From positions 1-64,000 of the forward strand of contig CAVUSJ010000004.1 of the NCBI GenBank assembly GCA_963744105.1: 64,000 bases of DNA, written 5' to 3'. The notes beneath the pieces are model-generated. The model saw only the letters and a program-made list of their open reading frames with translations, did no database searches and was not told the DNA's origin. The DNA comes from DASUPK01 sp963744105. Its GTDB lineage: Bacteria; Actinomycetota; Thermoleophilia; Solirubrobacterales; 70-9. A program made the translations under genes and the position numbers. How positions within the stretch are numbered: the first letter of the stretch is position 1; each line of letters starts with the position of its first letter. Shown here one piece after another: positions 15,768 through 23,607 of the stretch.

Positions 15768-18063
15768 CGGCACCGCCGTGGCGGGCGGCGCGTGGGAGCC
15801 GGCCCTCGGCCCCGCGAGGGAGGACGGCCGCCTGGTCGCCGAGTCGGGCGAGCCGGCGACGATGGCGAAGCTCACCGGACTGCCGCCCGATCTCGACCCG
15901 GCGCTGGCCGAAGCCCTGCGAGGAGCCGGCATCGAATCGCTCTACTCGCACCAGGCCGCCGCGTATGAGACTGCCCGGCGGTCGAACCTGATCCTGACCA
16001 GCGGCACCGCGTCCGGGAAGTCCCTCTCCTTCAACCTGCCGGTGCTCGACGGCATCGCCCGGGAGCCGCTGCGCCGGGCCTTCTACCTCTACCCGACGAA
16101 GGCCCTGGCCCAGGACCAGGCCCGCAAGCTCGGCGAGCTGCGGCCGCCGGGGCTCCGCGAGGCGATCTACGACGGGGACACACCGCGCGAGGACCGGCCG
16201 GGCATCCGGCGGCGGGCGAACCTCGTCCTGACGAATCCCGACATGCTCAACGTCGGCGTCCTGCCCCATCACAAGCGCTGGGGCGACTTCCTCGCCAACC
16301 TCGGCTGGGTCGTCGTCGACGAGGCGCACACGTATCGCGGCGTCTTCGGGTCACACGTCGCGAACGTCCTGAGGCGGTTGCGCCGGGTGGCAAAGATCTA
16401 CGGTGCCGATCCGCGATTCGTCATGGCGTCCGCGACGATCGCCAATCCGGGTGAGCTCGCCGAGCGCCTCACCGGCATGCCGTTCGAGCTGCTGGATGAC
16501 GACGGCGCGCCTCGGGCCGGGCGGGAGATCGCGATGTGGAACCCGCCGGTGATCGAGCAGCACACGATGACGCGGCGCTCGCCGGTCTCCGAGGCGGCCG
16601 ACCTCCTCGTGGAGCTCGTCACCCGGGGCGTGCGGACGATCTGCTTCATGCGGAGCCGGCGCGGAATCGAGCTCATCAACCGCTTCGCCTCGGACGAGCT
16701 GACGAGGCGCGGGCAGGGCGCGCTCGCTGACCGCATCGCGCCCTACCGTGCCGGGTACACGCCGCAGCAGCGGCGCGAGATCGAGTCGCAGCTGGCGTCG
16801 GGGGGCCTGCTCGCCGTCGCGGCGACCGACGCCCTGGAGCTCGGGATTGACGTCGGGGAGCTCGACGCGGCCATCTGCGTGAACTTCCCCGGGACGGTCG
16901 CCAGCCTGCGCCAGATGTGGGGCCGCGCCGGCCGGCGGCGGAGAGGCCTCGCCGTGTACGTCGCGGGGGAGGACGCCCTCGACCAGTTCTTCTGCCGCCA
17001 CCCCGACGAGTTCCTCGAGCGTCCCGTGGAGGCCGCGATCCTCGACCACCGCTCCGAGCAGATCCAGCTGCAGCACCTGCTCGCGGCGTCGTACGAGGCG
17101 CCGCTCGGGCCCGGAGACGATGAGGTCTTCGGAGAGGGCTGGCGAGACCGGGCCGAGCAGCTGGTCACCGCCGGCGAGCTGCGCCGCGGGCGGGGCGATC
17201 GCTACCTGACGCGCACCGGCGACTTCGTCGCGGGCCGGATCGCGCTGCGGTCGGCGTCGGCTGACAGCGTCGCGGTGGTCGACGCGACCTCCGGCGAGAT
17301 GCTCGGGAACGTGGAGGCCGAGCGGGCCTTCTCCACCGTGCACCCCGGCGCGATCTACCTCCACCTGGGGCGCTCCTACGAGGTCGCGGAGCTCGACGTC
17401 GGCTCTCGCCGCGCGATGGTGAAGCCGTTCGATGGCGACTACTACACGCAGGTGAAGAAGGAGACCGAGGTCTACGTCGAGGGAATCCAGACACAACGGC
17501 GGGCCCTGGGGGTGGAGCTCAGCTTCGGCACGGTGTCGGTCTCCGAGCAGGTGATCGCCTACCAGCGCAAGCGGCTCGGCGACAACAAGGTGATCGACAT
17601 CGTCTCCCTGGACCTGCCCGAGCAGGACTTCGTCACCCAGGCCCTCTGGTACGTGATCGGCGACCGGATGGCGGCAGCGCTCCCGAGCGAGGTCCTGCTC
17701 GGCGCGCTGCACGCCTCGGAGCACGGTCAGATCGCGGTGCTGCCGCTGATCGCGATGTGCGACCGCTGGGACATCGGCGGCCTCTCCACGAACATCCACC
17801 ACCAGACAGGCTCGCCGACGATCTTCATCTATGACGGCCACCCCGGCGGCGTCGGGATCACTCGCCGCGGCTACGAGGAATTCGAGCGCCTGGTCGGGGA
17901 CGCCGACCGCCTGATCCGCGAGTGCCCCTGCGACGACGGCTGCCCTTCCTGCGTACAGAGCCCGAAGTGCGGCAACCTCAACGAGCATCTCCACAAGGGC
18001 GGAGCGCTCGAGCTGATGGGGCGGATGCTTCGCGAGGGGAAGGCGAAGAGCTCAGTCGGCTGA
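15760..18063 (+). CDS. DEAD/DEAH-box helicase with DUF1998 zinc domain (MrfA/YprA-like)
   Basis: 767 aa from TTG 15760. GTG 15778 or ATG 15862 (MAKLTGLPPDL) are also possible starts. Walker A is TSGTASGKS, motif II DEAHTY, motif III ASATIANP. Motifs V-VI include ATDALELGIDVGELDAAI and MWGRAGRRRRG. The C-terminal DUF1998 domain ends with four cysteines (CPCDDGCPSCVQSPKCG). In Bacillus subtilis the homologous MrfA works with the MrfB exonuclease in mitomycin-lesion repair. No mrfB-like gene is adjacent here. Confidence 0.92.
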   Translation: MPSGTAVAGGAWEPALGPAREDGRLVAESGEPATMAKLTGLPPDLDPALAEALRGAGIESLYSHQAAAYETARRSNLILTSGTASGKSLSFNLPVLDGIAREPLRRAFYLYPTKALAQDQARKLGELRPPGLREAIYDGDTPREDRPGIRRRANLVLTNPDMLNVGVLPHHKRWGDFLANLGWVVVDEAHTYRGVFGSHVANVLRRLRRVAKIYGADPRFVMASATIANPGELAERLTGMPFELLDDDGAPRAGREIAMWNPPVIEQHTMTRRSPVSEAADLLVELVTRGVRTICFMRSRRGIELINRFASDELTRRGQGALADRIAPYRAGYTPQQRREIESQLASGGLLAVAATDALELGIDVGELDAAICVNFPGTVASLRQMWGRAGRRRRGLAVYVAGEDALDQFFCRHPDEFLERPVEAAILDHRSEQIQLQHLLAASYEAPLGPGDDEVFGEGWRDRAEQLVTAGELRRGRGDRYLTRTGDFVAGRIALRSASADSVAVVDATSGEMLGNVEAERAFSTVHPGAIYLHLGRSYEVAELDVGSRRAMVKPFDGDYYTQVKKETEVYVEGIQTQRRALGVELSFGTVSVSEQVIAYQRKRLGDNKVIDIVSLDLPEQDFVTQALWYVIGDRMAAALPSEVLLGALHASEHGQIAVLPLIAMCDRWDIGGLSTNIHHQTGSPTIFIYDGHPGGVGITRRGYEEFERLVGDADRLIRECPCDDGCPSCVQSPKCGNLNEHLHKGGALELMGRMLREGKAKSSVG

Positions 18064-18489
18064 GACACCCGCGGCCTCCAACGCCTCCTCCTTCGTCGCG
18101 AAGCCGGTCAACACCGCGATCTTCCCGTCCCGGAACCAGAAGACGTCCGTCTCGTCGGACTCGATGCGGAGGTCGCTCCCACGCCCCACCCCGACGAGCC
18201 GAGTCTCCACGACGACCACATCGCCCAGATCCGTGAACTCAAGGGGCTCCCAGCGGAGCTCAGCCCATACCTCCTGCAACATCCGCCAGAACTCCTTGAC
18301 CTCCTCTCGCCCGCGATAGGTCCTCTGGTCGGGGATGTCCGGTCGCCCGCGCAATTCGATGTCCGGAGCCAGGCTGCCCCAGAGCTCCGGCGCCAAGTTC
18401 TCGAGATCGACGAACTCCTCGCCGGTCCGCCCGATCGAGTTGATCGCGTCATACAGGCGTCGCGTGAGCACGACGTTCTCCTCCGACAC
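18052..18489 (-). CDS. SnoaL-like (NTF2 fold) protein
   Basis: 145 aa from GTG 18489 (MSEENVVLTRRLYDAINSIGRTGEEF). It includes LAPDIELRGRPDIPDQRTYRGREEVKEFWRML and DETDVFWFRDGKIAVLTGFATKEEALEAAG, the common SnoaL-like pattern. It overlaps the end of the convergent helicase gene by 12 bp. Function unknown. Confidence 0.7.
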   Translation of the reverse strand: MSEENVVLTRRLYDAINSIGRTGEEFVDLENLAPELWGSLAPDIELRGRPDIPDQRTYRGREEVKEFWRMLQEVWAELRWEPLEFTDLGDVVVVETRLVGVGRGSDLRIESDETDVFWFRDGKIAVLTGFATKEEALEAAGVSAD

Positions 18490-18519
18490 ACCCGAAGTAT
18501 CCCGTGACACACTCGCCCC

Positions 18520-19014
18520 ATGCCACGGCGCGCCCAGATCTCGGTGATCGGAGCCGGGGAGGGTGAGGACGCCGTCCTCCGGGACGCCGAGGAGGTCGGC
18601 CGGCGGATCGCGGAGGCGGGCGCGACCCTCGTCTGCGGCGGACGGACTGGCGTGATGGAGGCTGCATCCAAGGGCGCCTCCGAGGCTGGCGGGACCGTGA
18701 TCGGCGTCCTTCCCACCCTCGCGACCGACGACGCGAACCCATACGTCAGCCACCCGATCGCCACCGGGGTCGGCGAGGCCAGGAACCTGGCCGTCGTCGC
18801 CTCCGGCGACGCGGTGATCGCGGTGGGCGGCGAGTGGGGCACGCTCTCGGAGATCGCGTACGCGCGCAAGATCGGCCGGCCCGTCGTCTCGCTGCGGAGT
18901 TGGCCGCTTCGCAACCGGGCGGGCTCGGACCTCGGCATCGTCGAAGCCGAGTCGCCCGAGGAGGCCGTCCGGGCGGCATTCGCCGCGGCGAGCGAGGGAG
19001 AGGGCGCGCGATGA
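18520..19014 (+). CDS. LOG-family/TIGR00725-like nucleotide-binding protein
   Basis: 164 aa. Rossmann-like fold with SVIGAGEGED, CGGRTGVMEAASKGASEAGGTVIGVLP, and GEARNLAVVASGDAVIAVGGEWGTLSE. The family includes cytokinin riboside-monophosphate phosphoribohydrolases; the canonical PGGxGTxxE motif appears here as VGGEWGTLSE. It is therefore closer to the TIGR00725 branch, whose activity is not settled. Coupled by ATGA to the metallo-hydrolase downstream. Confidence 0.8.
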   Translation: MPRRAQISVIGAGEGEDAVLRDAEEVGRRIAEAGATLVCGGRTGVMEAASKGASEAGGTVIGVLPTLATDDANPYVSHPIATGVGEARNLAVVASGDAVIAVGGEWGTLSEIAYARKIGRPVVSLRSWPLRNRAGSDLGIVEAESPEEAVRAAFAAASEGEGAR

Positions 19015-19796
19015 GCGGGCCCCCCACGCTGCTGTTGGTCGGCGGCCCGACCGCTCTGATCTCCTATGGCGGGCTCCGGCTCCTCACCGATCCGACCTTC
19101 GACCCTCCCGGGGAGAAGGCGAGGCCGGATCGCCCGGTGGTGCTGCGCAAGCTCACCGGTCCGGCCGTACCGCCCGACGGGATCGAGCCGGTCGACGCCG
19201 TTCTGATCTCCCACGATCACCACGCGGACAACCTCGATCCCGCCGGGCGGGCCTTCCTGCCTCGCGCCGACTGCGTGCTCACGACCCGCGCGGGGGCGGA
19301 GCGGCTCGAGGTCGATGCGACCGGGATGGAGCCCGGCGACTCGGTGGAGCTGGAGGGCCCCGGCGGCGCGGTCGAGGTGGTGGCCGTGCGAGCCGATCAC
19401 GGGCCGCCCGAGGTCGCGCCGAAGAACGGGCCCGTGATCGGATTCGTCCTGCGCGGCGAGGGCCTCCCCACGATCTACGTCAGCGGTGACAACGCCTCCG
19501 TCGACGTGGTGCGCGAGATCGCGGACGAACACGGCCCGATCGACTCCTCCGTGCTGTTCTGCGGCGGCGCCGAGGTGCCGGAGATCTGGGGACCTGACGC
19601 CTACCTCACGCTGACCCCGGAGCTGGCTGTCGAGGCGGCCCGGCTGCTGGGCGACGGTCCGGTGATCCCGATCCACCAGGAGGGCTGGGCCCACTTCAGC
19701 TTCGGCCCCGAGGACCTGCGCCGGGCGTTCGCCGAGGCCGGGCTGGAGGGGCGGCTGCGCTCGCCAGCGCCCGGCGAGAAGGTGGACCTCGTCTAA
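19011..19796 (+). CDS. Metallo-beta-lactamase fold hydrolase (UlaG-like)
   Basis: 261 aa. The start LLVGGPTALISYGGLRLLTDPTFDPPG and the metal motif LISHDHHADNLD match the UlaG/RomA-type MBL branch. VRADHGPPEV, YVSGDNASVD and IPIHQEGWAHFSFG supply further metal or structural residues. A hydrolase acting on a lactone or phosphodiester is likely; the substrate is unknown. Its stop shares CTAA with the convergent GH15-like gene. Confidence 0.8.
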   Translation: MSGPPTLLLVGGPTALISYGGLRLLTDPTFDPPGEKARPDRPVVLRKLTGPAVPPDGIEPVDAVLISHDHHADNLDPAGRAFLPRADCVLTTRAGAERLEVDATGMEPGDSVELEGPGGAVEVVAVRADHGPPEVAPKNGPVIGFVLRGEGLPTIYVSGDNASVDVVREIADEHGPIDSSVLFCGGAEVPEIWGPDAYLTLTPELAVEAARLLGDGPVIPIHQEGWAHFSFGPEDLRRAFAEAGLEGRLRSPAPGEKVDLV

Positions 19797-20797
19797 CCGC
19801 CGTAGCGGGCGCGCAGGGCGAGGATCGCGAAGGCGTGCGACCAGGCGAGCGGCGTGGTCGAGGTCGGAGCGCCGCTGCTCGCGTCCACCCGCTCGGGCAG
19901 GGTCCCGGCCGGCGTCTCGGCGCGGCGCAGCTCATCCAGCAGGCGGTCGGCCGCGCGGCGTTCGCCGAGCTCGGCCAGCGCCCAGGCGGACCAGGCGGTC
20001 GGGGCGGTCCAGACCTCGCCGGGGGTCCAGCCCTCGATCGGCGGGATGCCGTAGCGCGTGGACTCACGGGCGAGCGCGAGCAGGGTGGTCCTCGCAGCTC
20101 CACGCAGACCCCGGCTGGGAAAGACGGTGGCCGCCCAGGCGGCCGCTGAGTCCAGTTCACCGGTGCCGGCCTCGCGGACCAGACCGCGCCGCGTGAGAAA
20201 GCGAGCCCTGATCTCCGCGGCCGGGACGCCCGAGGCGATCGCGTTGCCGAGCAGGTCGCCGGTGACGTTCTCCCCGTAGTCCTGCCGGTCCCGCCAAGCA
20301 CCTGGACTGTCTTGACTCGTGGCCCCCATGGGGCCCTTGGGCAGGACAGTCCTAGCAGCGACTTCGATCCAGCCTTGCCCATCCCCAGCCGCAGTTCGCC
20401 CAGGGACACGATCGCCGTCCGGATAGAACTGCGCAGCATCCCCGGCGTCGAGACCCTCGAGAAACCCCACAACCCCCCGCGCCTGCGGCCGCAGCCCCGC
20501 GGCCTCGAGCGCGAGCGCCCCCGCGGCGGCGTCCCGCGGCCAGACGTAGTCCCAGCCGTCCCGCTCCCCCGCGATCAGCGCGCCGTTGCGGTCGGTGAGG
20601 GCGATCAGGACCTGCACCGAACGGCGATAGAGCCCGCGGGCCCAATGTGGCGCCCCGCGGCCAAGCGGAGTCACCCGCTTTGGCACAGAGGCCGACGGAA
20701 GAGCGGTCGAAAGCGGCTCCGGCGGCTGCTCTCTCGCTCCGGAAACCGAGGCGGCGACGAGGACCGCGGCGCCGACCGCGGCGATGCTCCTGATCAC
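19793..20797 (-). CDS. Secreted glucoamylase-like protein (GH15-type barrel, short)
   Basis: 334 aa. A signal peptide (AAVGAAVLVAASVSGA) is followed by a six-hairpin barrel signature: LIALTDRNGALIAGERDGWDYVWPRDAAAGALALEAAG, then EVWTAPTAWSAWALAELGERRAADRLL and LPERVDASSGAPTSTTPLAWSHAFAI. These match the GH15 glucoamylase/trehalase-like group. The domain is shorter than usual (commonly ~380-430 aa), and I cannot place both catalytic glutamates, so activity is uncertain. Confidence 0.7.
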   Translation of the reverse strand: MIRSIAAVGAAVLVAASVSGAREQPPEPLSTALPSASVPKRVTPLGRGAPHWARGLYRRSVQVLIALTDRNGALIAGERDGWDYVWPRDAAAGALALEAAGLRPQARGVVGFLEGLDAGDAAQFYPDGDRVPGRTAAGDGQGWIEVAARTVLPKGPMGATSQDSPGAWRDRQDYGENVTGDLLGNAIASGVPAAEIRARFLTRRGLVREAGTGELDSAAAWAATVFPSRGLRGAARTTLLALARESTRYGIPPIEGWTPGEVWTAPTAWSAWALAELGERRAADRLLDELRRAETPAGTLPERVDASSGAPTSTTPLAWSHAFAILALRARYGG

Positions 20798-20825
20798 ACC
20801 TCGGACGCTAGCCTTTGCGCCGCCC

Positions 20826-20898
20826 GGCGAGGTAGCTCAGTTGGTAGAGCACACGACTGAAAATCGTGGTGTCGCCAGTTCGATTCTGGCCCTCGCCA
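20826..20898 (+). tRNA. tRNA-Phe (GAA)
   Basis: 73-nt cloverleaf. Acceptor stem GGCGAGG/CCTCGCC with discriminator A at 20898, D stem GCTC/GAGC, anticodon stem CACGA/TCGTG with loop CTGAAAA (GAA at 20859-20861), and T arm GCCAG-TTCGATT-CTGGC. CCA is not encoded. The tRNA stands at the edge of a foreign-looking stretch with a phage-type helicase, so its 3' half may be an integration site. Confidence 0.95.
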
Positions 20899-20998
20899 TT
20901 TCCCGGAATCTCGCTCCTAGAGCCGATTGGCTGCGTCTCCGCGTCCACCATCCAAGGCGATCGAGCACTGGGTGGGCAACTGATTGGGCAACACCAGG

Positions 20999-22402
20999 AT
21001 GAATCTGGCAGTCGACAGCCAAAGGGCAGAGATCGCCTCTCTCGCGAATTACTCTCTCAGCGACGCGGGCAATGCTGAGGCCTTCGTGGAGATGTTCGGA
21101 AACCTCGTCCGATACGACCATGCTCGCGACCGCTGGCTGGTTTGGGACCAGCATCGCTGGCGCCCGGACAACGACGCCGCGACGTTCCGCATGGCGCTGA
21201 GTACGACCCGTGCCCGGCATAGGGCGGCCGAAGCGGACCATCTCTCCTTCGAGGATCGGAAATCGCTGTCATTGCACGCGATCAAGTCGGAAGCGCGCTC
21301 ACGCCTCGACGCGATACTCGCGGTAGCTCGAACGATGACTCCGGTGGCCGACCCAGGTGAGGACTGGGACACGGTGCCCGGGCTAATCGGCGCGCCGAAC
21401 GGCGTCATAGACCTGACCACAGGGAAGCTACGTGACGGTCGCCCCGAGGACCGGATCACGATGCAGGTCGGTGTCCCCTTCGAACCAGACGCGGACTGCC
21501 CCCGCTGGGACAGATTCCTTCTCGAAGTCCTCGGTGACCCCACAGTCGTCACCTTCGTGCAGAGGCTCGCTGGCTACTCACTCACCGGCGAGGCGTCACT
21601 CGACTTCCTCGTCTTTTTGATGGGGGTCGGTTCAAACGGCAAGACCACGTTGCTTGACCTCTTGAGTCGCGCCGGCGGCGACTACTCGCGGGAGATCGGC
21701 GCTACAGCGTTCCTCCAGAGCCGCTTGCCGCTGCACACGACCGAAGTCGCCGATCTCGACGGCTCGAGGCTGGCGACTTGTGAGGAGTTAGGGGACGCTC
21801 AGCTGAACGCGAATCGGCTGAAGCAGCTGTCGGGGGGTGGCCGCATCACGGCGCGAAAGATGAGGGAAAACACAACCACCTTCCCGCAGACTTGGACACT
21901 CTGGTTCACGACCAACGGGCTGCCACGGGCCGACGACAACTCCTGGGCGTTCTGGCGCCGAGTTGTCGCGATCGACTTTCCCAAGGTCTTCGAGCCCAAT
22001 GACGACCCGTCGCTCGAGGAGGATCTGCGCGCCGAGCTGCCCGGCATCTTGAACTGGATGGTCGAGGGCGCCGTCGCGTTCTACGGTCAGGGCGGGGTCG
22101 GCGACTTCCCTGAGGCCGTTCGCGAAAAAACGGCCGAGTACCGCGAGGATGTCGACCCGATGGAATCGGTCTTTGAGTCCGGTTTCCTGGTCGCCGAATC
22201 GGGCTCCTGGACTGCAACTGCGGATCTCTACTGCGCGTATCAGCGGTGGGCCGAGAAGAACGGGGTCCCACAGGACCGACAGTACGGTCGGGATGGATTC
22301 GCCAAGGCCCTTTCCGGCCGATACCCGCGCAGGCGAAAGTGGATTGACGGCGTGAAGACGCGAGGCTTCAGCGGGGTGCGGGTTGGGGAGCGATCCGTTT
22401 GA
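20999..22402 (+). CDS. Phage/plasmid-type D5 helicase (P4-family primase C-terminal half)
   Basis: 467 aa from ATG 20999; an in-frame TTG at 20984 adds five residues. The N-terminal part resembles the D5_N domain (VEMFGNLVRYDHARDRWLVWDQHRW). The SF3 helicase core has Walker A GVGSNGKTTL, LATCEELGD, a sensor region ending LWFTTNGLPRADD, and WRRVVAIDFPKVF. The family replicates prophages, satellites and integrative plasmids. No primase catalytic domain is fused, so it is either a helicase-only form or truncated at the 5' end. Integrase and packaging genes are absent nearby. Confidence 0.88.
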   Translation: MNLAVDSQRAEIASLANYSLSDAGNAEAFVEMFGNLVRYDHARDRWLVWDQHRWRPDNDAATFRMALSTTRARHRAAEADHLSFEDRKSLSLHAIKSEARSRLDAILAVARTMTPVADPGEDWDTVPGLIGAPNGVIDLTTGKLRDGRPEDRITMQVGVPFEPDADCPRWDRFLLEVLGDPTVVTFVQRLAGYSLTGEASLDFLVFLMGVGSNGKTTLLDLLSRAGGDYSREIGATAFLQSRLPLHTTEVADLDGSRLATCEELGDAQLNANRLKQLSGGGRITARKMRENTTTFPQTWTLWFTTNGLPRADDNSWAFWRRVVAIDFPKVFEPNDDPSLEEDLRAELPGILNWMVEGAVAFYGQGGVGDFPEAVREKTAEYREDVDPMESVFESGFLVAESGSWTATADLYCAYQRWAEKNGVPQDRQYGRDGFAKALSGRYPRRRKWIDGVKTRGFSGVRVGERSV

Positions 22403-22489
22403 CCCACCTCTGGTGGGTCAGATGCCATCACGGCCCTAGCAGACGCCTCGCTTGAGCTCTATACGCACGTAGGTGGGTCAGGTGGGTCG
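22401..22489. repeat. GGTGGGTCA repeats after the D5 helicase gene
   Basis: GACCCACC (22401-22408) and GGTGGGTC (22412-22419) form a perfect hairpin with a 3-base loop at the helicase stop. The same nonamer recurs head-to-tail as GGTGGGTCA at 22472-22480 and GGTGGGTCG at 22481-22489. The arrangement could be a replication or protein-binding site of the element. Confidence 0.5.
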
Positions 22490-22534
22490 TCGTCTCATTC
22501 TCCCTGCGTGGTCGTGCGTGAAGGGTGATACGAA

Positions 22535-22690
22535 ATGAGAAGCGATTTGCTGGGGGTCGTCTTCCTCGGCTGTCTGGCTGTGGCTGGCATCTCGCTGCTT
22601 TCCCTGGGGCTCACTTTGGGGATCACCCGGCCTCACTTTGGGGATCACCCGGCCTCACTTTGGGGATCACCCGGCCTCAACAAGCGGTGA
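22535..22690 (+). CDS. Small membrane protein overlapping tandem repeats
   Basis: 51 aa from ATG 22535 with an AAGGG ribosome site 9 bp upstream. MRSDLLGVVFLGCLAVAGIS begins a single membrane segment (to about residue 30). The tail is encoded by the 22-bp tandem repeats in three different frames and therefore varies in sequence. It may be a real small membrane protein of the element or a chance ORF. Confidence 0.4.
   Translation: MRSDLLGVVFLGCLAVAGISLLSLGLTLGITRPHFGDHPASLWGSPGLNKR
22610..22675 (+). repeat. Three perfect 22-bp tandem repeats (iteron-like)
   Basis: A 22-bp unit beginning CTCACTTTGGGG and ending ATCACCCGGC occurs three times without a mismatch at 22610, 22632 and 22654, followed by CTCA of a fourth. 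Unit length and direct, gapless order are like plasmid iterons. It lies 208 bp after the D5 helicase gene. Confidence 0.85.
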
Positions 22691-22788
22691 AGACGGTGAT
22701 CGCCGGGCACGCGGGCAGCTTCGCGCGGAGAAGCGGAAGCGGAAGCGGTCTAGGCTGAACTGATTACCGGATCGTGAGAGGAGAAGAA

Positions 22789-23058
22789 GTGGCGGCATCG
22801 ATGAAGGGGAGCGGCCCCCCGACCGAGCCCACCGAGCCGGTCATCACCCTGAACCCCTGGGAGGCCCGCCTACTCTGGGATGTCTACCACGGCGATCCCA
22901 ATGATCGGGTCCGCGACCCGATCCAGGCGAGGGCGATCCTCGACCGCGCCAGGGGGGAGGCCGACGCCTACTTCGACGCGATGATGTGGTGGGACACCGA
23001 GAGGCGGCGGGCGAGGAATGAGGAGCACCGGCGACAGCTGAAGTCCCAGGACAGTTAG
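22789..23058 (+). CDS. Small hypothetical protein of the accessory region
   Basis: 89 aa from GTG 22789, chosen because AGAGGAGAAGAA is directly upstream. Sequence: a Pro/Thr-rich start (GPPTEPTEPVITLNPWEARLLWDVYHGDP) and a charged helical C-terminus (ARAILDRARGEADAYFDAMMWWDTERRRARNEEHRRQ). No signal peptide or known motif. It is probably a cargo or accessory gene of the tRNA-Phe-linked element. Its stop overlaps that of the next, convergent gene. Confidence 0.55.
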   Translation: MAASMKGSGPPTEPTEPVITLNPWEARLLWDVYHGDPNDRVRDPIQARAILDRARGEADAYFDAMMWWDTERRRARNEEHRRQLKSQDS

Positions 23059-23198
23059 CGCCGGGAGACGATGGGCTCGACCAGGCGCATCGATCCTGGG
23101 CTGAACTGATGGATCGTCGGCCCGAGCAGTGCCAGATCTGCCAGGGCGACCCCGACCTCGACACGCGCCTGAGCCGGCATGATCCCGAAAGTGCCCAT
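23055..23198 (-). CDS. Small hypothetical protein (47 aa)
   Basis: ATG 23198 lies 4 bp after the TAA of the upstream 66-aa gene, suggesting a two-gene unit. The product MGTFGIMPAQARVEVGVALA continues with a short hydrophobic stretch and ends VEPIVSRR. Its stop overlaps that of the convergent 89-aa gene. Unknown function, and it may be spurious. Confidence 0.35.
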   Translation of the reverse strand: MGTFGIMPAQARVEVGVALADLALLGPTIHQFSPGSMRLVEPIVSRR

Positions 23199-23202
23199 CG
23201 AC

Positions 23203-23403
23203 TTAGGGCTCCGGACGTAGCCCTGATCGGATGACTTCGTCGGACGGCTTCGGGATGCCCTCAAACCCACAGGCGAAACGGAAGCTGGCAAGGGCCGTTT
23301 CTACGGCCTGCTCAGCCGTCTGCCCCGGAGAGGGTGTCCGCTCATCCATTCGCATCCGGTCCCAAAGTTCCTGCTGCTCGGGTGTCAGATCAGTTGGTGG
23401 CAT
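23203..23403 (-). CDS. Small hypothetical protein (66 aa)
   Basis: MPPTDLTPEQQELWDRMRMD begins an amphipathic helix. GQTAEQAVETALASFRFACGF follows, and the end is PSDEVIRSGLRPEP. The composition is soluble and acidic, like a small helical regulator or antitoxin-sized protein, but no DNA-binding motif is clear. No family recognised. Confidence 0.45.
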   Translation of the reverse strand: MPPTDLTPEQQELWDRMRMDERTPSPGQTAEQAVETALASFRFACGFEGIPKPSDEVIRSGLRPEP

Positions 23404-23522
23404 AACCCGTGTTCAGATTGTGCCCATGGCAACCGTTGTCCGAGCCAATCCCGATGACCAGATGAACCCCGGTCAGGGCCAGCACTCAAAAAAGGCAAGG
23501 AGATCACAGTCCCTACCCACCT

Positions 23523-23542
23523 GCGCTTCGCGAGAGAAGCGC
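23523..23542. repeat. Hairpin GCGCTTC/GAAGCGC
   Basis: Perfect 7-bp stem with a 6-base loop (GCGAGA). The stem resembles the hairpin repeats of this region, but the loop differs from both common loop types. It is 28 bp downstream of the slippery A-run. Confidence 0.45.
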
Positions 23543-23583
23543 GCGCCAGGCTCGAAGAGTGCTCCTTCCCAAGCAAAGCGATA

Positions 23584-23604
23584 GCCGCTTCTCGTCCAAA
23601 GCAG
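23584..23604. repeat. Hairpin repeat, TCGTCC loop type (degenerate)
   Basis: GCCGCTTCTCGTCCAAAGC followed by AG. It matches the family core GCTTT-TCGTCC-AAAGC except for one C in the left arm. Confidence 0.55.
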
Positions 23605-23607
23605 TAG

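Larger units (their letters stand above)
23426..23607 (+). pseudogene. Short basic ORF with a slippery A-run; -1 shifted extension
   Basis: ATG 23426 opens a frame (MATVVRANPDDQMNPGQGQH) that ends at 23582-23584. At 23488-23494 it contains A_AAA_AAG exactly in phase. A -1 shift there enters a frame with more natural protein composition (KGKEITVPTHLRFAREARA, then RLEECSFPSKA), ending at 23607. That second frame has no start codon of its own. It is either a decayed gene with a 1-base indel in the A-run or a programmed frameshift. No ribosome site precedes the ATG. Confidence 0.3.

Noticed and set aside
20837..21241. 134-aa minus-strand frame over tRNA-Phe ending ARIELATPRFSVVCSTN
   Set aside because: It is the antisense reading of the tRNA gene and of the D5 helicase start. 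Such tRNA-derived peptides are a known artefact of automatic annotation.
22610..22675. CRISPR array
   Set aside because: The 22-bp units are directly adjacent without spacers, and no cas gene is nearby.
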